Part shown: in pieces, positions 1-7,677 of the stretch | Position numbering within the stretch: the stretch's first letter is position 1 | Layout: each line of letters starts with the position of its first letter | Source of the DNA: Ruminococcus sp. UBA4240 | GTDB lineage: Bacteria > Bacillota > Clostridia > Oscillospirales > Ruminococcaceae | DNA length: 12,495 bases | Assembly: GCA_002395525.1 (NCBI GenBank) | Contig: DGXE01000068.1 | Location: forward strand, 1 to 12,495 | Direction: 5' to 3' | Position numbers and translations under genes: made by a program | The notes under the pieces: model-generated | What the model saw: only the letters and a program-made list of their open reading frames with translations | Told to the model about the DNA's origin: nothing | The model's database searches: none

Positions 1-127
1 TCACGCTCCGGATAAGAGCGATGGTCATCGTACTCAGCAGATCGAGATACACTTCCGCTTTGATGTTGCTGTCGCTACAGCTATTGCTGACAGCAAAGAA
101 TACGACAAAAAGAAAAAGGCTGCGTAA
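1..127 (+). CDS. C-terminal end of a large serine recombinase (DUF4368 tail), partial
   Basis: Frame 2 is open from the window edge to TAA at 125-127 and gives 41 residues. The stretch HAPDKSDGHRTQQIEIHF is the kind of tail seen in the DUF4368 domain of large serine recombinases of the TnpX/Tn4451-like and Clostridial integrative-element type. These enzymes cut and rejoin DNA at attachment sites through an N-terminal catalytic serine, which lies outside this window. The tail ends in a lysine-rich run, common in these proteins. Only the end is visible, so activity cannot be judged. Such genes usually sit at one end of their element, so the attachment junction may lie in the next 100 bases. Identity rests on the short motif alone and comes from family knowledge. 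Confidence 0.7.
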   Translation, partial: HAPDKSDGHRTQQIEIHFRFDVAVATAIADSKEYDKKKKAA

Positions 128-209
128 CTGCGATGTTACGCAACCTTATCTTCAAATCACATAAACTGCTTTATGTGCGCCGCTCTAAAGCTCACACGTT
201 TTTTACGTG
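121..209. repeat. Cluster of three small inverted repeats after the recombinase
   Basis: Three perfect inverted repeats follow each other: TGCGTAAC (121-128) with GTTACGCA (135-142), overlapping the recombinase stop; CACATAAA (158-165) with TTTATGTG (170-177); and CACGT (195-199) with ACGTG (205-209) around a T5 loop. The last is bracketed by two direct copies of GCTCTAA (182-188 and 213-219). None has a good T-run, so they are weak terminators at best for either converging gene (recombinase on plus, zinc-ribbon gene on minus). They could instead belong to the recombinase attachment site. The repeats are seen directly; the role is inference. Confidence 0.5.
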
Positions 210-234
210 CCTGCTCTAAGGGGGCTGGCCTTTC

Positions 235-1254
235 TCACAAGCTTTCCAGGAGCTTCTTTTCCACCCTGAGAGTGACTATGAGATAATAGGCATCATCGGC
301 GGGCGAAAGACTGTTTTCATCGATGGCATCCATTTTTGCCGTCCATTCATCCAATCTTTCAAGCATAGCAGTATAATCTGTGAGCATAGAAAGCATATCG
401 CCCTCACCGGATGTGTATTTCTTCATAAACGCTATATACTCATCATAGAATGCTTCATACTGATCCATAGTTTCCTTGAATTCTGGGGTAACAAGGGAAT
501 AGTCACCATTTTCAACAGCATTTCTTATGTCTTCATAGGACGGCTCTGCTTCGGTGCTTTCACTGACCTCGGCTGCCTCTGAAGTTGTTTCGGCTGTCTC
601 CCCTATCTCATTTGGCATTGCCCTTTCAACTATTGCGGACTCCGGAGTTTCTTCTGTTTCCAATACAGAAGCAGATGTTACATCAACAGCGGCAGTTTCC
701 TCTGTCACCTGCTGTGTTGTTTGAACATATACTTCTGTAGTGTACGGAGTATCAACTGATGGTGTATAGCCTGCATCTCTGTTATCTCTACCGCCTATAA
801 GCCCTATGAGCAGATATAATACCCATCCGCCCGCTATCACGCCATACCTAACCTTCGTGTCAAGAGTTTTGTTTCGCAGCATCAGGATAGTAAGGGGTAC
901 AGGGAAAATGAATATCCACCCCAGCACCCAGAGTATGGTCTTGTTTCGTTTGCTTTTCCTCTCTTCGTTTCTTATGCGCTCCTGTTCAAGGCGCTGCTCC
1001 TCTCGTTTCTCCTTTTCACTGGCATAGTCGAGTATGGATTGTACCACACCCTTGCGTTCATTTACGATATTTGTCTGGTATGTAACGTTATAATCCTGCA
1101 CTGCCTTTGACACTATAAAGGGCGTACCGCAGTAATTGCAGACCGCAGCCTCCTGTGACGGATCTACAGAAAGCTCTGCTCCGCAGCTGGTGCATTTTGC
1201 GGGTACAAATTTCACTCTGTTGTTATTGGGCTGATTATAGTTTGGGACATTCAT
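235..1254 (-). CDS. Zinc-ribbon membrane protein with DUF6591-like C-terminal region
   Basis: Encodes 339 residues from the ATG at 1252-1254, chosen over an ATG 48 bases upstream because AGGAGG at 1262-1267 lies 7 bases before it. An N-terminal zinc ribbon is visible as CTSCG and CNYCG (Cys 21, 24, 39, 42). A charged, probably coiled-coil stretch (about 82-104) leads into two hydrophobic segments (about 105-127 and 136-154). A Thr/Glu/Ser-rich linker (about 160-240) follows, then a helical, acidic C-terminal domain (about 240-339) that resembles DUF6591 domains of Ruminococcus-type proteins. With no signal peptide and two membrane segments, the ribbon probably faces the cytoplasm and, if both segments span the membrane, so does the tail. 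Function is unknown; a housekeeping or envelope-sensing role is only a guess. The preceding vWA gene on the same strand ends in a terminator just upstream, and I see no strong separate promoter, so expression may depend on read-through. Confidence 0.85.
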   Translation of the reverse strand: MNVPNYNQPNNNRVKFVPAKCTSCGAELSVDPSQEAAVCNYCGTPFIVSKAVQDYNVTYQTNIVNERKGVVQSILDYASEKEKREEQRLEQERIRNEERKSKRNKTILWVLGWIFIFPVPLTILMLRNKTLDTKVRYGVIAGGWVLYLLIGLIGGRDNRDAGYTPSVDTPYTTEVYVQTTQQVTEETAAVDVTSASVLETEETPESAIVERAMPNEIGETAETTSEAAEVSESTEAEPSYEDIRNAVENGDYSLVTPEFKETMDQYEAFYDEYIAFMKKYTSGEGDMLSMLTDYTAMLERLDEWTAKMDAIDENSLSPADDAYYLIVTLRVEKKLLESL

Positions 1255-1286
1255 AGCATAGCCTCCTAACTGTGATAGCAAACAAC

Positions 1287-1317
1287 AAAAAGGGAACATC
1301 AATCTTTGATGTTCCCT
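1287..1317 (-). terminator. Rho-independent terminator of the vWA gene
   Basis: Reading the minus strand, an 11-bp perfect stem (GGGAACATCAA / TTGATGTTCCC, arms 1306-1316 and 1292-1302) with a 3-base loop is followed by TTTTTGTTGTTTG. It lies 60 bases after the stop of the vWA gene. Its T-run ends only about 20 bases before the ribosome binding site of the zinc-ribbon gene, so it could also control that gene by partial read-through. Confidence 0.9.
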
Positions 1318-1376
1318 AATTATACCACATTATATCAGAGACTTATAAAAACGGATTCCATCTGCCCTGACCACAC

Positions 1377-3401
1377 TCACTCATCATTGAGTATAGCCAT
1401 AAGTCTTACAAGGTCATCGGAATAGCCTATCCTGGCAAGGTTCTTGTCCCCTAAGGCTTCAAGAGCCGCAGAAACATCCGCAAAGCTTGCATTCTCCGCA
1501 TATTCGCTCTGCTTCAGCACAAGACCGAATTCAGCCACAGCCACTGCAAAGCGGGTGCGGGCAGGCACCTTGTCTATGGCAGTGTATGTTGATGAAAGCA
1601 CCTTGCGCTTGCTGGTGTAATACTTGCCGGTGGAGGGGTCACGGTATCTTGTCTTTACAGTGCACAGTGCGGAGGTATTGCCTGTTGCCTGCTGGTATTC
1701 AAGCTTTGAAGCGCCGCTCTTTGCAGGGATGATCTCATAGATGACGGTAACGCTCTGACCTGCGCCTACTTCACCCGCATCCTTGGTATCATCAGTGAAA
1801 TCCTCGTTGTTGAGCCGCCTGTTGTCATAGCCGATGAGCCTGTAGCTCTCAACTGTTGCGGGATTGAATTCCACCTGGAACTTCACATCCTCCGCCACGG
1901 TGAACAGCGTCCTTACACGCTCGTCAACAAGCACCTTCTGAGCCTCCAGAGAGGTATCTATGTAGTGATAGCTGCCGTTGCCGCAGTCAGCCAGCGTTTC
2001 CATCTTGTTGTCCTTGATGTTGTCAGTGCCAAAGCCCAGCACGGTAAAGTAAACCCCGGTGTCACGCTTTTCGGAGATGAATTTCTCCAGCTCATCCCTG
2101 TCGGATATGCCCACGTTCAGATCTCCGTCCGTCATCATAATGACACGGTTGGAGCCGTCCTTGATGAAATACTCCTGTGCCAGGTCATATGCCATGTTGA
2201 TGCCGCTCTCACCGTTTGTGGAGCCATCCGCTTCAAGGCATTCCGTAACAGCCTTTACAGTGTTTACCGCATTGCCCTTTGCACCTGCAAGCACAAGACG
2301 CTCCTCCCCGGAGTATGTCACAATGGAAATGCGGTCATTCTCCCCCATCTCCTTTGTCAGCTTATTGATGGATTCGACCACAAGGGGCAGCTTGTCATTG
2401 CTGTACATGGAGCCGCTCACGTCTATCAGAAACACAAGATTAGAGGCAGGAGGTGTCTTTACATCCTGCGCCTGTACACCCACCACCATCAGCTGTGCCT
2501 TGGAGTTCCAGGGACAGTCCGTGACCTGCACGGAGGTGGCAAATTTGTTCTTTCCCGTTGGGGTGGGATAGTTGTAGTCGAAGTAGTTGACCATTTCCTC
2601 TATGCGCACAGCCTCGGACTTTATGCTGTACCCATTCTGAATCATACGGCGCAGATTGGCATATGAGGCAGTATCAACATCAGCGGAGAAGGTGGAAACA
2701 GGGTCGGTGGAGGTGTTCTTGTAGCCGGTCTCCTCCCCGGAATTGTACTCCTCCGTATCGGGAGTGTAGATCTCGGCAGGCTCTTCATAGTAGCCGTCGT
2801 CCACAGGCGCTTCATAGTCCACAGTCGGCTCTTCTTCATAATAGCCGTCTTCAACTTCTTCTGCACCCTCAGCCATTGCAACGGAGTTGGTGCTTACTGC
2901 TGCAGTCGTATAATATACCCCTCGGGGCTCATCATCAAGGATATAGTAGTCATCCTTCCTTGTGATCTCCACCGCATTTGACAGCTTGGAATACACTATC
3001 TTGTCCGATGTATCAAAGGATACGGCACGCACCTTGTAGGAATAGCCGGAATACACCGATGAATACTCGTTGTCAAGGGTTTTCTTTGCTAACTTATATC
3101 CCTTTGATGAAGGAGATTTTTCATACACATAGTACAGAAGCGCCCCATCTACCTTATCCCATTTAAGCCCGAAGCTTTTGGAATACCAGTATTCGGATAC
3201 CTCCGCCTCATATGCCTTGGGGGTCGTCTCCTTGAATCTCTTTATGCTTTCATCGGAGCTTATAGGCGTGGGATATGTCTTTGCCGCCTTCTGTGACACT
3301 GCCTTGTTTGATAGCGCATAGCCTGCCGGGGCAAAGGGCACTGCTGAAACCATCATAGCCGCAGCCGCAAGCAGTGCGGCAGCTCTTGTTTTCCTTGTCA
3401 T
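1377..3401 (-). CDS. Secreted von Willebrand factor A domain protein (YfbK-like)
   Basis: 674 residues, ATG at 3399-3401 preceded by AAAGGAGGAAGG. A signal peptide is clear: a basic start followed by an Ala-rich hydrophobic run to about residue 30. Residues about 68-148 look like a fibronectin-III-type beta domain (WDKVDGALLYYVY, YSYKVRAVSFD). Then comes an acidic low-complexity linker (about 155-225) with repeated GYYEE. Residues about 230-310 match the conserved N-terminal flank of the YfbK family (STFSADVDTASYANLRR, EEMVNYFDYNYP). The vWA domain (about 320-500) has an intact metal-ion adhesion site: D327-x-S329-x-S331, T395 and D425. The C-terminal portion to 674 fits the DUF3520-type end of that family (FAVAVAEFGLVLKQSEY). 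vWA proteins bind ligands or partner proteins through the metal site; the ligand here is unknown. No LPXTG motif or C-terminal membrane anchor is seen, so it is probably secreted or loosely attached. Transcribed alone from the promoter at 3445-3473. Confidence 0.92.
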   Translation of the reverse strand: MTRKTRAAALLAAAAMMVSAVPFAPAGYALSNKAVSQKAAKTYPTPISSDESIKRFKETTPKAYEAEVSEYWYSKSFGLKWDKVDGALLYYVYEKSPSSKGYKLAKKTLDNEYSSVYSGYSYKVRAVSFDTSDKIVYSKLSNAVEITRKDDYYILDDEPRGVYYTTAAVSTNSVAMAEGAEEVEDGYYEEEPTVDYEAPVDDGYYEEPAEIYTPDTEEYNSGEETGYKNTSTDPVSTFSADVDTASYANLRRMIQNGYSIKSEAVRIEEMVNYFDYNYPTPTGKNKFATSVQVTDCPWNSKAQLMVVGVQAQDVKTPPASNLVFLIDVSGSMYSNDKLPLVVESINKLTKEMGENDRISIVTYSGEERLVLAGAKGNAVNTVKAVTECLEADGSTNGESGINMAYDLAQEYFIKDGSNRVIMMTDGDLNVGISDRDELEKFISEKRDTGVYFTVLGFGTDNIKDNKMETLADCGNGSYHYIDTSLEAQKVLVDERVRTLFTVAEDVKFQVEFNPATVESYRLIGYDNRRLNNEDFTDDTKDAGEVGAGQSVTVIYEIIPAKSGASKLEYQQATGNTSALCTVKTRYRDPSTGKYYTSKRKVLSSTYTAIDKVPARTRFAVAVAEFGLVLKQSEYAENASFADVSAALEALGDKNLARIGYSDDLVRLMAILNDE

Positions 3402-3444
3402 TTTCCTTCCTCCTTTGTTATGGTACTTAAAGCTTTATGTAAGC

Positions 3445-3473
3445 ATTGTACACCATTTCAACAAATAATGCAA
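3445..3473 (-). promoter_or_regulatory. Probable sigma-A promoter of the vWA gene
   Basis: On the minus strand TTGCAT (3468-3473) is separated by 17 bases from TACAAT (3445-3450), about 44 bases upstream of the start codon. The -10 is one base from consensus; the -35 is weak. An 8-base palindrome GTGTACAC lies further upstream at 3526-3533 and a partial copy (GTGTACA) overlaps the -10, which may be an operator but could be chance. Confidence 0.5.
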
Positions 3474-3603
3474 TAGGAAAACAGCATTTGTAATAATTTT
3501 ATGGCATTAGGGGTTGGATCATAATGTGTACACTGATAAATATCAACTTCTATATATTTATATATTGTGATATTTCATATATAATACATATTTAAAAAAA
3601 GAC

Positions 3604-3632
3604 TTGACAAGGCACCCAAGTTATGATATAAT
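3604..3632 (+). promoter_or_regulatory. Consensus promoter of tRNA-Arg
   Basis: TTGACA (3604-3609), a 17-base spacer and TATAAT (3627-3632) form a perfect sigma-A promoter placed 16 bases before the mature 5' end of the tRNA. A strong constitutive promoter is expected for a stable RNA gene. Confidence 0.92.
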
Positions 3633-3648
3633 ATCATATGTTGCGGAT

Positions 3649-3725
3649 GCGTTGCTAGCTCAGCTGGATAGAGTGACTGGCTACGAACCAGTAGGTCAGG
3701 GGTTCGAGTCCCTTGCAGCGCACCA
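3649..3725 (+). tRNA. tRNA-Arg (anticodon ACG)
   Basis: The acceptor stem GCGTTGC (3649-3655) pairs with GCAGCGC (3715-3721), followed by discriminator A and an encoded CCA (3723-3725). The anticodon arm ACTGG-CTACGAA-CCAGT gives anticodon ACG, expected to be edited to ICG for reading CGU/CGC/CGA. The T-arm carries GGTTCGAGTCC and the D-arm AGCTCAGCTGGATAGAGT. All four arms fold without mismatch apart from one GT pair in the acceptor stem. No second copy of its 3' end occurs in the window, so there is no sign of an element integrated at it here. Confidence 0.98.
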
Positions 3726-3731
3726 ACAGTG

Positions 3732-3768
3732 GATCCGCCTGCAGTTTCATCTGTGGGCGGATCTTTTG
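3732..3768 (+). terminator. Terminator of tRNA-Arg
   Basis: GATCCGCC (3732-3739) pairs with GGCGGATC (3756-3763). With two inner GT pairs and CAG/CTG the stem extends to 13 bp around a TTTCAT loop, followed by TTTTG. It begins 6 bases after the encoded CCA. Confidence 0.93.
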
Positions 3769-4019
3769 TATTACACACAAGTCCTGCAAAAACCCGAAGT
3801 ATTCGGTACAGACAACAACCGGAAAGGCTAAAGATATTAATGCTGATCGAAAACTCACTGAATCACAGACATTCGCTGTCCTTTGTTCGGGCAGACGGTG
3901 GTTTCTCCCGGACAGATCAGAAGCTACCAACCGGGTTCTGATAGCCGCATTGATATTGAAATTAACAAATCACATCAAGACGGCTCAGCTACAGCCGTAA
4001 CAATCCAACACATTACATC
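3769..4019. other. Gap without a recognised gene
   Basis: No open frame here has a ribosome binding site together with protein-like composition. A short stem (ACGGCT 3980-3985 with AGCCGT 3993-3998) is present without a T-run. Nothing else is recognised. Confidence 0.6.
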
Positions 4020-4047
4020 ATACGCAAGGCGGTCAAGCCTTGCGTAT
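4020..4047 (-). terminator. Strong hairpin at the 3' end of the minus-strand remnant
   Basis: ATACGCAAGGC (4020-4030) and GCCTTGCGTAT (4037-4047) form a perfect 11-bp stem with a 6-base loop that contains the stop codon of the minus-strand reading frame. Neither side has a clear T-run, so it is a terminator-like hairpin rather than a canonical terminator. It lies between converging transcripts (tRNA-Arg on plus, remnant on minus). Confidence 0.5.
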
Positions 4048-4341
4048 TCCCATTTCCATGAGTATCGGCATCAGATAAATTGCCACTGCAGGGCTGTCAC
4101 TTACAGTCTTTTTACCCTCCGTTCTTGCCACCCGATATGCTTTCAGAATATCTTCTTTTGATATTGACACATCAAGCTTTATTATTCTCAGCGTTTCTCC
4201 GTCAATCATATAGGTGTATTGAAGTTTATCCTTCTTTCCATCACTGATATAAAAGGATTTGCCCTCAATTCTTTTCAAGGCATTCCAGAAATAATCATAT
4301 TCTTCATTCGCTGGCTTTTGGGTTATGTGGGAACACTGCTT
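4033..4341 (-). pseudogene. Fragment of an uncharacterised small protein, start lost
   Basis: An open frame of about 100 codons runs from just after the TAA at 4342-4344 to the TGA at 4033-4035. It has no ATG; the first usable start is a TTG at 4276-4278 (81 residues) with no ribosome binding site. Yet the sequence before that TTG already looks like protein (EEYDYFWNALKRIEGKSFY). An ATG in another frame (ATGAAGAATATG) directly overlaps this part, suggesting a one-base frameshift removed the real start. The pattern WNALKRIEGKSFY ... ISKEDILKAY ... MPILMEMGI resembles a family of roughly 90-residue hypothetical proteins in Ruminococcus-like genomes, known to me only by appearance. No function is assigned. 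It shares its frame and strand with the nucleotidyltransferase remnant upstream. Confidence 0.45.
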
Positions 4342-4782
4342 TTACATTATCCCGCCTGCTTTGAAGATCGTTTTCATCCTTTGGAAATCCGATTCACTGA
4401 TATTGGTGTAATCCAGCTTTGAAACATACTTATCTGCGTGTCTCAGAAAACCTGATATCCTTTTCACCCACATTACAGGCAGCAGAAAAGGATATTTCCT
4501 TAATATGGGGAAGTGCGCCTTCATCCTGTCCCATGAGAGAAATACAGCATCTGTAAATGAACGAATCTTCCCCACCAACTCTGAAGATGCCGACCTTGAT
4601 ACCATTCTTCACAGCTTGTATGTACGTTCGGTGCCGTATATGCCGTTTTCCGCAATGTACCCTATCAGTATTCGGCTGTCATCATCCAGGGGGCGGCTGC
4701 TGAAAAGGGAACGTTACAGTTCCAGCATTTTCCTTACAGCACTGTTGTACGAAATCCACAAATTCATTGCCGTATTTTTGTC
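4342..4782 (-). pseudogene. Remnant of a nucleotidyltransferase (NTP_transf_5-like), C-terminal part, broken
   Basis: Protein-like pieces lie in different minus-strand frames. From about 4782 one reads KYGNEFVDFVQQCCKEN and ends in two stops. A second frame continues with DDDSRILIGYIAENGIYGTE, hits TGA, then resumes in the same frame as MKAHFPILRKYPFLLPVMWV and ends at TAA 4342-4344. The order 'Y(I/V)xxxGxYGT ... MxxxFPILxKYPFLLPVxWVxR' is the C-terminal signature of the uncharacterised nucleotidyltransferases of Pfam NTP_transf_5, which often sit in polysaccharide or mobile loci. The N-terminal catalytic half is missing: the next 90 bases to the left end of the sensor gene hold only a plus-strand promoter. 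At least one frameshift and two stops make it non-functional. A sequencing error could account for one break but not for the missing N-terminus. Confidence 0.6.
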
Positions 4783-4805
4783 ACATCGTCTATATCCTTA
4801 GACAG

Positions 4806-4834
4806 ATGACAAACCCCGGTCTTTATGGTATAAT
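4806..4834 (+). promoter_or_regulatory. Promoter of the two-sensor operon
   Basis: ATGACA (4806-4811), 17 bases, then TATAAT (4829-4834) preceded by TGG, i.e. an extended -10. It lies 39 bases upstream of the first sensor start, with GGGAAAGGGG as ribosome binding site at 4856-4865. Confidence 0.85.
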
Positions 4835-4873
4835 GATATATCTTTTGTATACAACGGGAAAGGGGATGAATGG

Positions 4874-6424
4874 ATGTCCGCAAGAACAGTGAATATACGA
4901 TACGGCATACTGATGCTCATTATGATGATCATCGCTCTGCTGTCACGGATAAGCAACTCGTGGTACCTGCACGATTCGTCACATATCGTTATGCTGCTGG
5001 TGTGTGTTGTCTGGTTCAACACCCTGAAATACCGCATAATCATCCCTGCTCTGCGCCGCCTGCTGACAGCCATGGCTGTCATGCTCGGAGTGCTGTCCGT
5101 ACTCACCGTATGCAGATACACCCTTTTTTCCTTTATGCCACTTACGAACCGTTATCTGAATTATCTTTATCAGGTGCCCGTGCTGATGTGTACCCTGCTT
5201 TCCTTCTATTCTGCGCTGTGTATCGGAAAACCCGACCCCGTAAAAATCCTGAAAAGACACAAATGGATGGCAGTTCTTTGCATAGTCACCATTCTGGGCT
5301 ACCTCACCAACGATCTTCACCATCTGGCATACCGCACCGTCTCCCCGGAAGGTAAAGTGACAGGGCATTTCATTATATGCTATATATCGTGGATGTTCCA
5401 GGCCATCACCATAGGAACATCATTTGTAATTATACTGCGCCGCAGCCGCATTTCCAACATAAGAAGATTTGCCCTGCTGCCCTCCTTTTTTCTTCTGACC
5501 GGCAGTGCGATGCTGACAGCAGCGGTTATTTACGGTCATATCATGATAGGACCGCTGAAGATAACCTTTCAGCCTGTATTCACCTTTATGATGATAGGCT
5601 TCTGGGAATCCTGCATAATCATAGGGCTTGTGCCTTCAAACAGCAGATATATGCTTCTGATGGACTTTCTCCCGCTCAATATGCAGATAACCGACAAAAA
5701 CGGAAAGCTGAGATTTGATTCCGCCAAGATCACCATAACCGCCGATCAGCGCAGGACAGCGCTTTCCGCTCCCGTGATGCTGGAAAGCTATCTGGTGCTC
5801 AATTCCCGCAGCATACCCGGGGGCTATGCCTTCTGGACTGAGGACAGGAGCAAGATAGAAAGGCTCAATAACGAGCTGAGAGAGAGGACTGACGACCTTC
5901 GCTACAAAAACGAGCTGCTGAGCCGTGAGAACCGCATCAAGGAAGATAAAGCACGCTACGAGGTGCAGAACAACACCTATATGAGGCTTTCCGCCGACCT
6001 GCAGCCCACTGCCGAAAGGATACGCACGCTGCTGGACAAAGGCGACCTTGCACAGGTGTGTCTGCTGGGAACCTACATAAAGCGCCGTGCAAACCTGTAT
6101 CTGCTGGCACAGCAGAGGGATACTGCCGACATATCCGAGCTGTACCATTCGGTAGCTGAATCTCTGGACAGTCTCAGGCTCCTTGATATCACCTGTTCGG
6201 TATACACAGAGAATGAGGGACGTGTTCCCTTGGCTGCACTCATAGATGCCTATGACTGGTTCGAGAGTGTTGCTGAGGGGAAGATGCGTTCTTCAAAGGC
6301 GGCTATGGTGCTCATAGGCGCAAAGGACGGTATTCCCCACATTACCGTAAACATAAGCGGTAATGATATCAGCGATGATGAGGGCTGCTTCAGGTATCCC
6401 GGGGAAGGGGGCGTTTCCCGTTGA
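4874..6424 (+). CDS. Polytopic membrane sensor with degenerate histidine-kinase-like region
   Basis: 516 residues. The start ATG at 4874 is chosen because it is in the long frame and lies 8 bases after GGGAAAGGGG. About seven or eight hydrophobic segments fill residues 10-254 (roughly 10-25, 36-49, 60-80, 97-117, 130-146, 163-188, 199-222, 232-254), as in 7TM-type sensor kinases. A PAS-like stretch follows (about 257-320: LPLNMQITDKNGKLRF), then a charged coiled coil (about 324-365) and a DHp/ATPase-like C-terminus. Where a kinase would carry the phospho-His, the helix reads NNTYMRLSADLQPTAERI and has no histidine. Where the N-box would be, it reads AALIDAYDWFESVAE without Asn. No GxGL-type G-box is seen. 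It is therefore probably a non-catalytic sensor that works with the kinase encoded next, which its stop overlaps. Signal unknown. Confidence 0.85.
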   Translation: MSARTVNIRYGILMLIMMIIALLSRISNSWYLHDSSHIVMLLVCVVWFNTLKYRIIIPALRRLLTAMAVMLGVLSVLTVCRYTLFSFMPLTNRYLNYLYQVPVLMCTLLSFYSALCIGKPDPVKILKRHKWMAVLCIVTILGYLTNDLHHLAYRTVSPEGKVTGHFIICYISWMFQAITIGTSFVIILRRSRISNIRRFALLPSFFLLTGSAMLTAAVIYGHIMIGPLKITFQPVFTFMMIGFWESCIIIGLVPSNSRYMLLMDFLPLNMQITDKNGKLRFDSAKITITADQRRTALSAPVMLESYLVLNSRSIPGGYAFWTEDRSKIERLNNELRERTDDLRYKNELLSRENRIKEDKARYEVQNNTYMRLSADLQPTAERIRTLLDKGDLAQVCLLGTYIKRRANLYLLAQQRDTADISELYHSVAESLDSLRLLDITCSVYTENEGRVPLAALIDAYDWFESVAEGKMRSSKAAMVLIGAKDGIPHITVNISGNDISDDEGCFRYPGEGGVSR

Positions 6425-7677
6425 CTTTCGACGATATGCCCTTCATGATGATGTCTTTGCAGTGCTTATATGCTCTGTTTCTTTTGTTAGCGCTTTTTTG
6501 CGTTATAGCAGCGAGCATACGGATGCGCAGGGGGGCTGTGTCATACATCATAACCAGCCTGCTCATCCTTATCTCCTACGGACTGTATGAGATATTCAAC
6601 CGCTTTATGCTGATAAAAAGAGGCACGGTCAGCACCATATACGCAATATCCAAGCTGCACGCCATTCCCGAATGGATATGGCTCGTGATACTGTTCGTCA
6701 TGACCGTCCTCACGGTGCTCATGGCGATAGATGTGGCGTACTACGGCAAAGAAAAGCTCTCATCAAATTCAGTTAAGTTTGCTGTGGACGATCTCCCTGC
6801 AGGGCTCTGCATTTATGACAAAAGCGGGCGCATACTGCTGATGAATGAAACAATGGCAAGGATAGGCACAGACATTACGGGTGAATACGTACTCAGCGGT
6901 GAACAGATATTTTCCCGTGTGGATGAACACAGCACTCCCCTGCGGCTGTCCGACGGCAGTGTGTACACCTTCGGCATCGAAAGGACAAACGTAGGCTCAG
7001 CGGAGCTGACGGAGATCATCGCAGAGAACATAACCGAGGAATATGAACTTACGGAAAGGCTTCACAGGATAGACGAGGAGCTTTCAAGCCAGCAGAAGAG
7101 GCTCAGGGAGCTTAATGTGCTCATCACCGAGATGACCATACAGAAGGAGATACTTGCGGCTAAGACCAGCGTACACGACCGATTCGGCAGCACTATGATC
7201 GCCACCAAGCGCTTTATTCGGGGGGCATCGGAGAGCAGCCCCGAGGAGATAAGGGCTATCTGGAACAAGGCTCTTGATCTTCTGGAGACCGCAGGCGAGC
7301 CCGAGCAGAAGGATATTTACGGGAAAGTGTTCACCGTGGCGGGATATGTGGGCGTGGATATAGATGTAAAGGGTGAGCTGCCCGCAGAAAGAGAAAGCGG
7401 AGAGATCATCGTCACGGCGCTGATAGAATGTCTCACCAACACATTCCGGCACGCTCACGGCGACCGCATACTTCTGGAATGCACAAAGAATGAGGGCAGG
7501 AACACTTATATGATCACAAACAACGGCGTGGCACCAAAAACAGAGATACAGGAGAGCGGAGGGCTTAAAAATCTCAGACAGGCTGCCGAAAGCCTGGGCT
7601 GGACGATGGAGATACAGAGCAGGCCCACTTTCAGGCTGACACTTACGGCTCCTTATGACGAGGGAGGTAACTTATGA
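6421..7677 (+). CDS. Membrane sensor histidine kinase
   Basis: 418 residues from TTG at 6421-6423, overlapping the previous stop by 4 bases, with GGGGAAGGGGG ending 9 bases before it. An ATG at 6436 is an alternative without so good a spacing. Three hydrophobic segments (about 12-34, 40-60, 84-106) lead to a PAS-like domain (about 118-205: DDLPAGLCIYDKSGRILLMN) and a coiled coil (about 206-245). The DHp helix carries the likely phospho-acceptor H252 in KTSVHDRFGSTM, the HxxxG style of NarL-partner kinases. The ATPase domain shows an N-box (E336, N340, H344 in ECLTNTFRHA), TNNG (366-369) and a G-box GGLKNL (380-385). Expected role: autophosphorylation on His and phosphotransfer to the response regulator whose ATG overlaps its stop. 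It is the catalytic partner of the operon. Confidence 0.9.
   Translation: MTFDDMPFMMMSLQCLYALFLLLALFCVIAASIRMRRGAVSYIITSLLILISYGLYEIFNRFMLIKRGTVSTIYAISKLHAIPEWIWLVILFVMTVLTVLMAIDVAYYGKEKLSSNSVKFAVDDLPAGLCIYDKSGRILLMNETMARIGTDITGEYVLSGEQIFSRVDEHSTPLRLSDGSVYTFGIERTNVGSAELTEIIAENITEEYELTERLHRIDEELSSQQKRLRELNVLITEMTIQKEILAAKTSVHDRFGSTMIATKRFIRGASESSPEEIRAIWNKALDLLETAGEPEQKDIYGKVFTVAGYVGVDIDVKGELPAERESGEIIVTALIECLTNTFRHAHGDRILLECTKNEGRNTYMITNNGVAPKTEIQESGGLKNLRQAAESLGWTMEIQSRPTFRLTLTAPYDEGGNL

Noticed and set aside
1965..2666. 233-codon plus-strand open frame opposite the vWA gene
   Set aside because: It mirrors the reading of a clear vWA domain with an intact metal site; no start signal of its own.
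3649..3725. tRNA-Arg as an integration site for an element in this window
   Set aside because: No second copy of the tRNA 3' end and no tyrosine integrase gene is present.
3575..3778. Minus-strand open frame containing GTRTPDLLVRSQSLYPAELA
   Set aside because: It is the antisense translation of the tRNA-Arg gene, a well-known source of false protein predictions.
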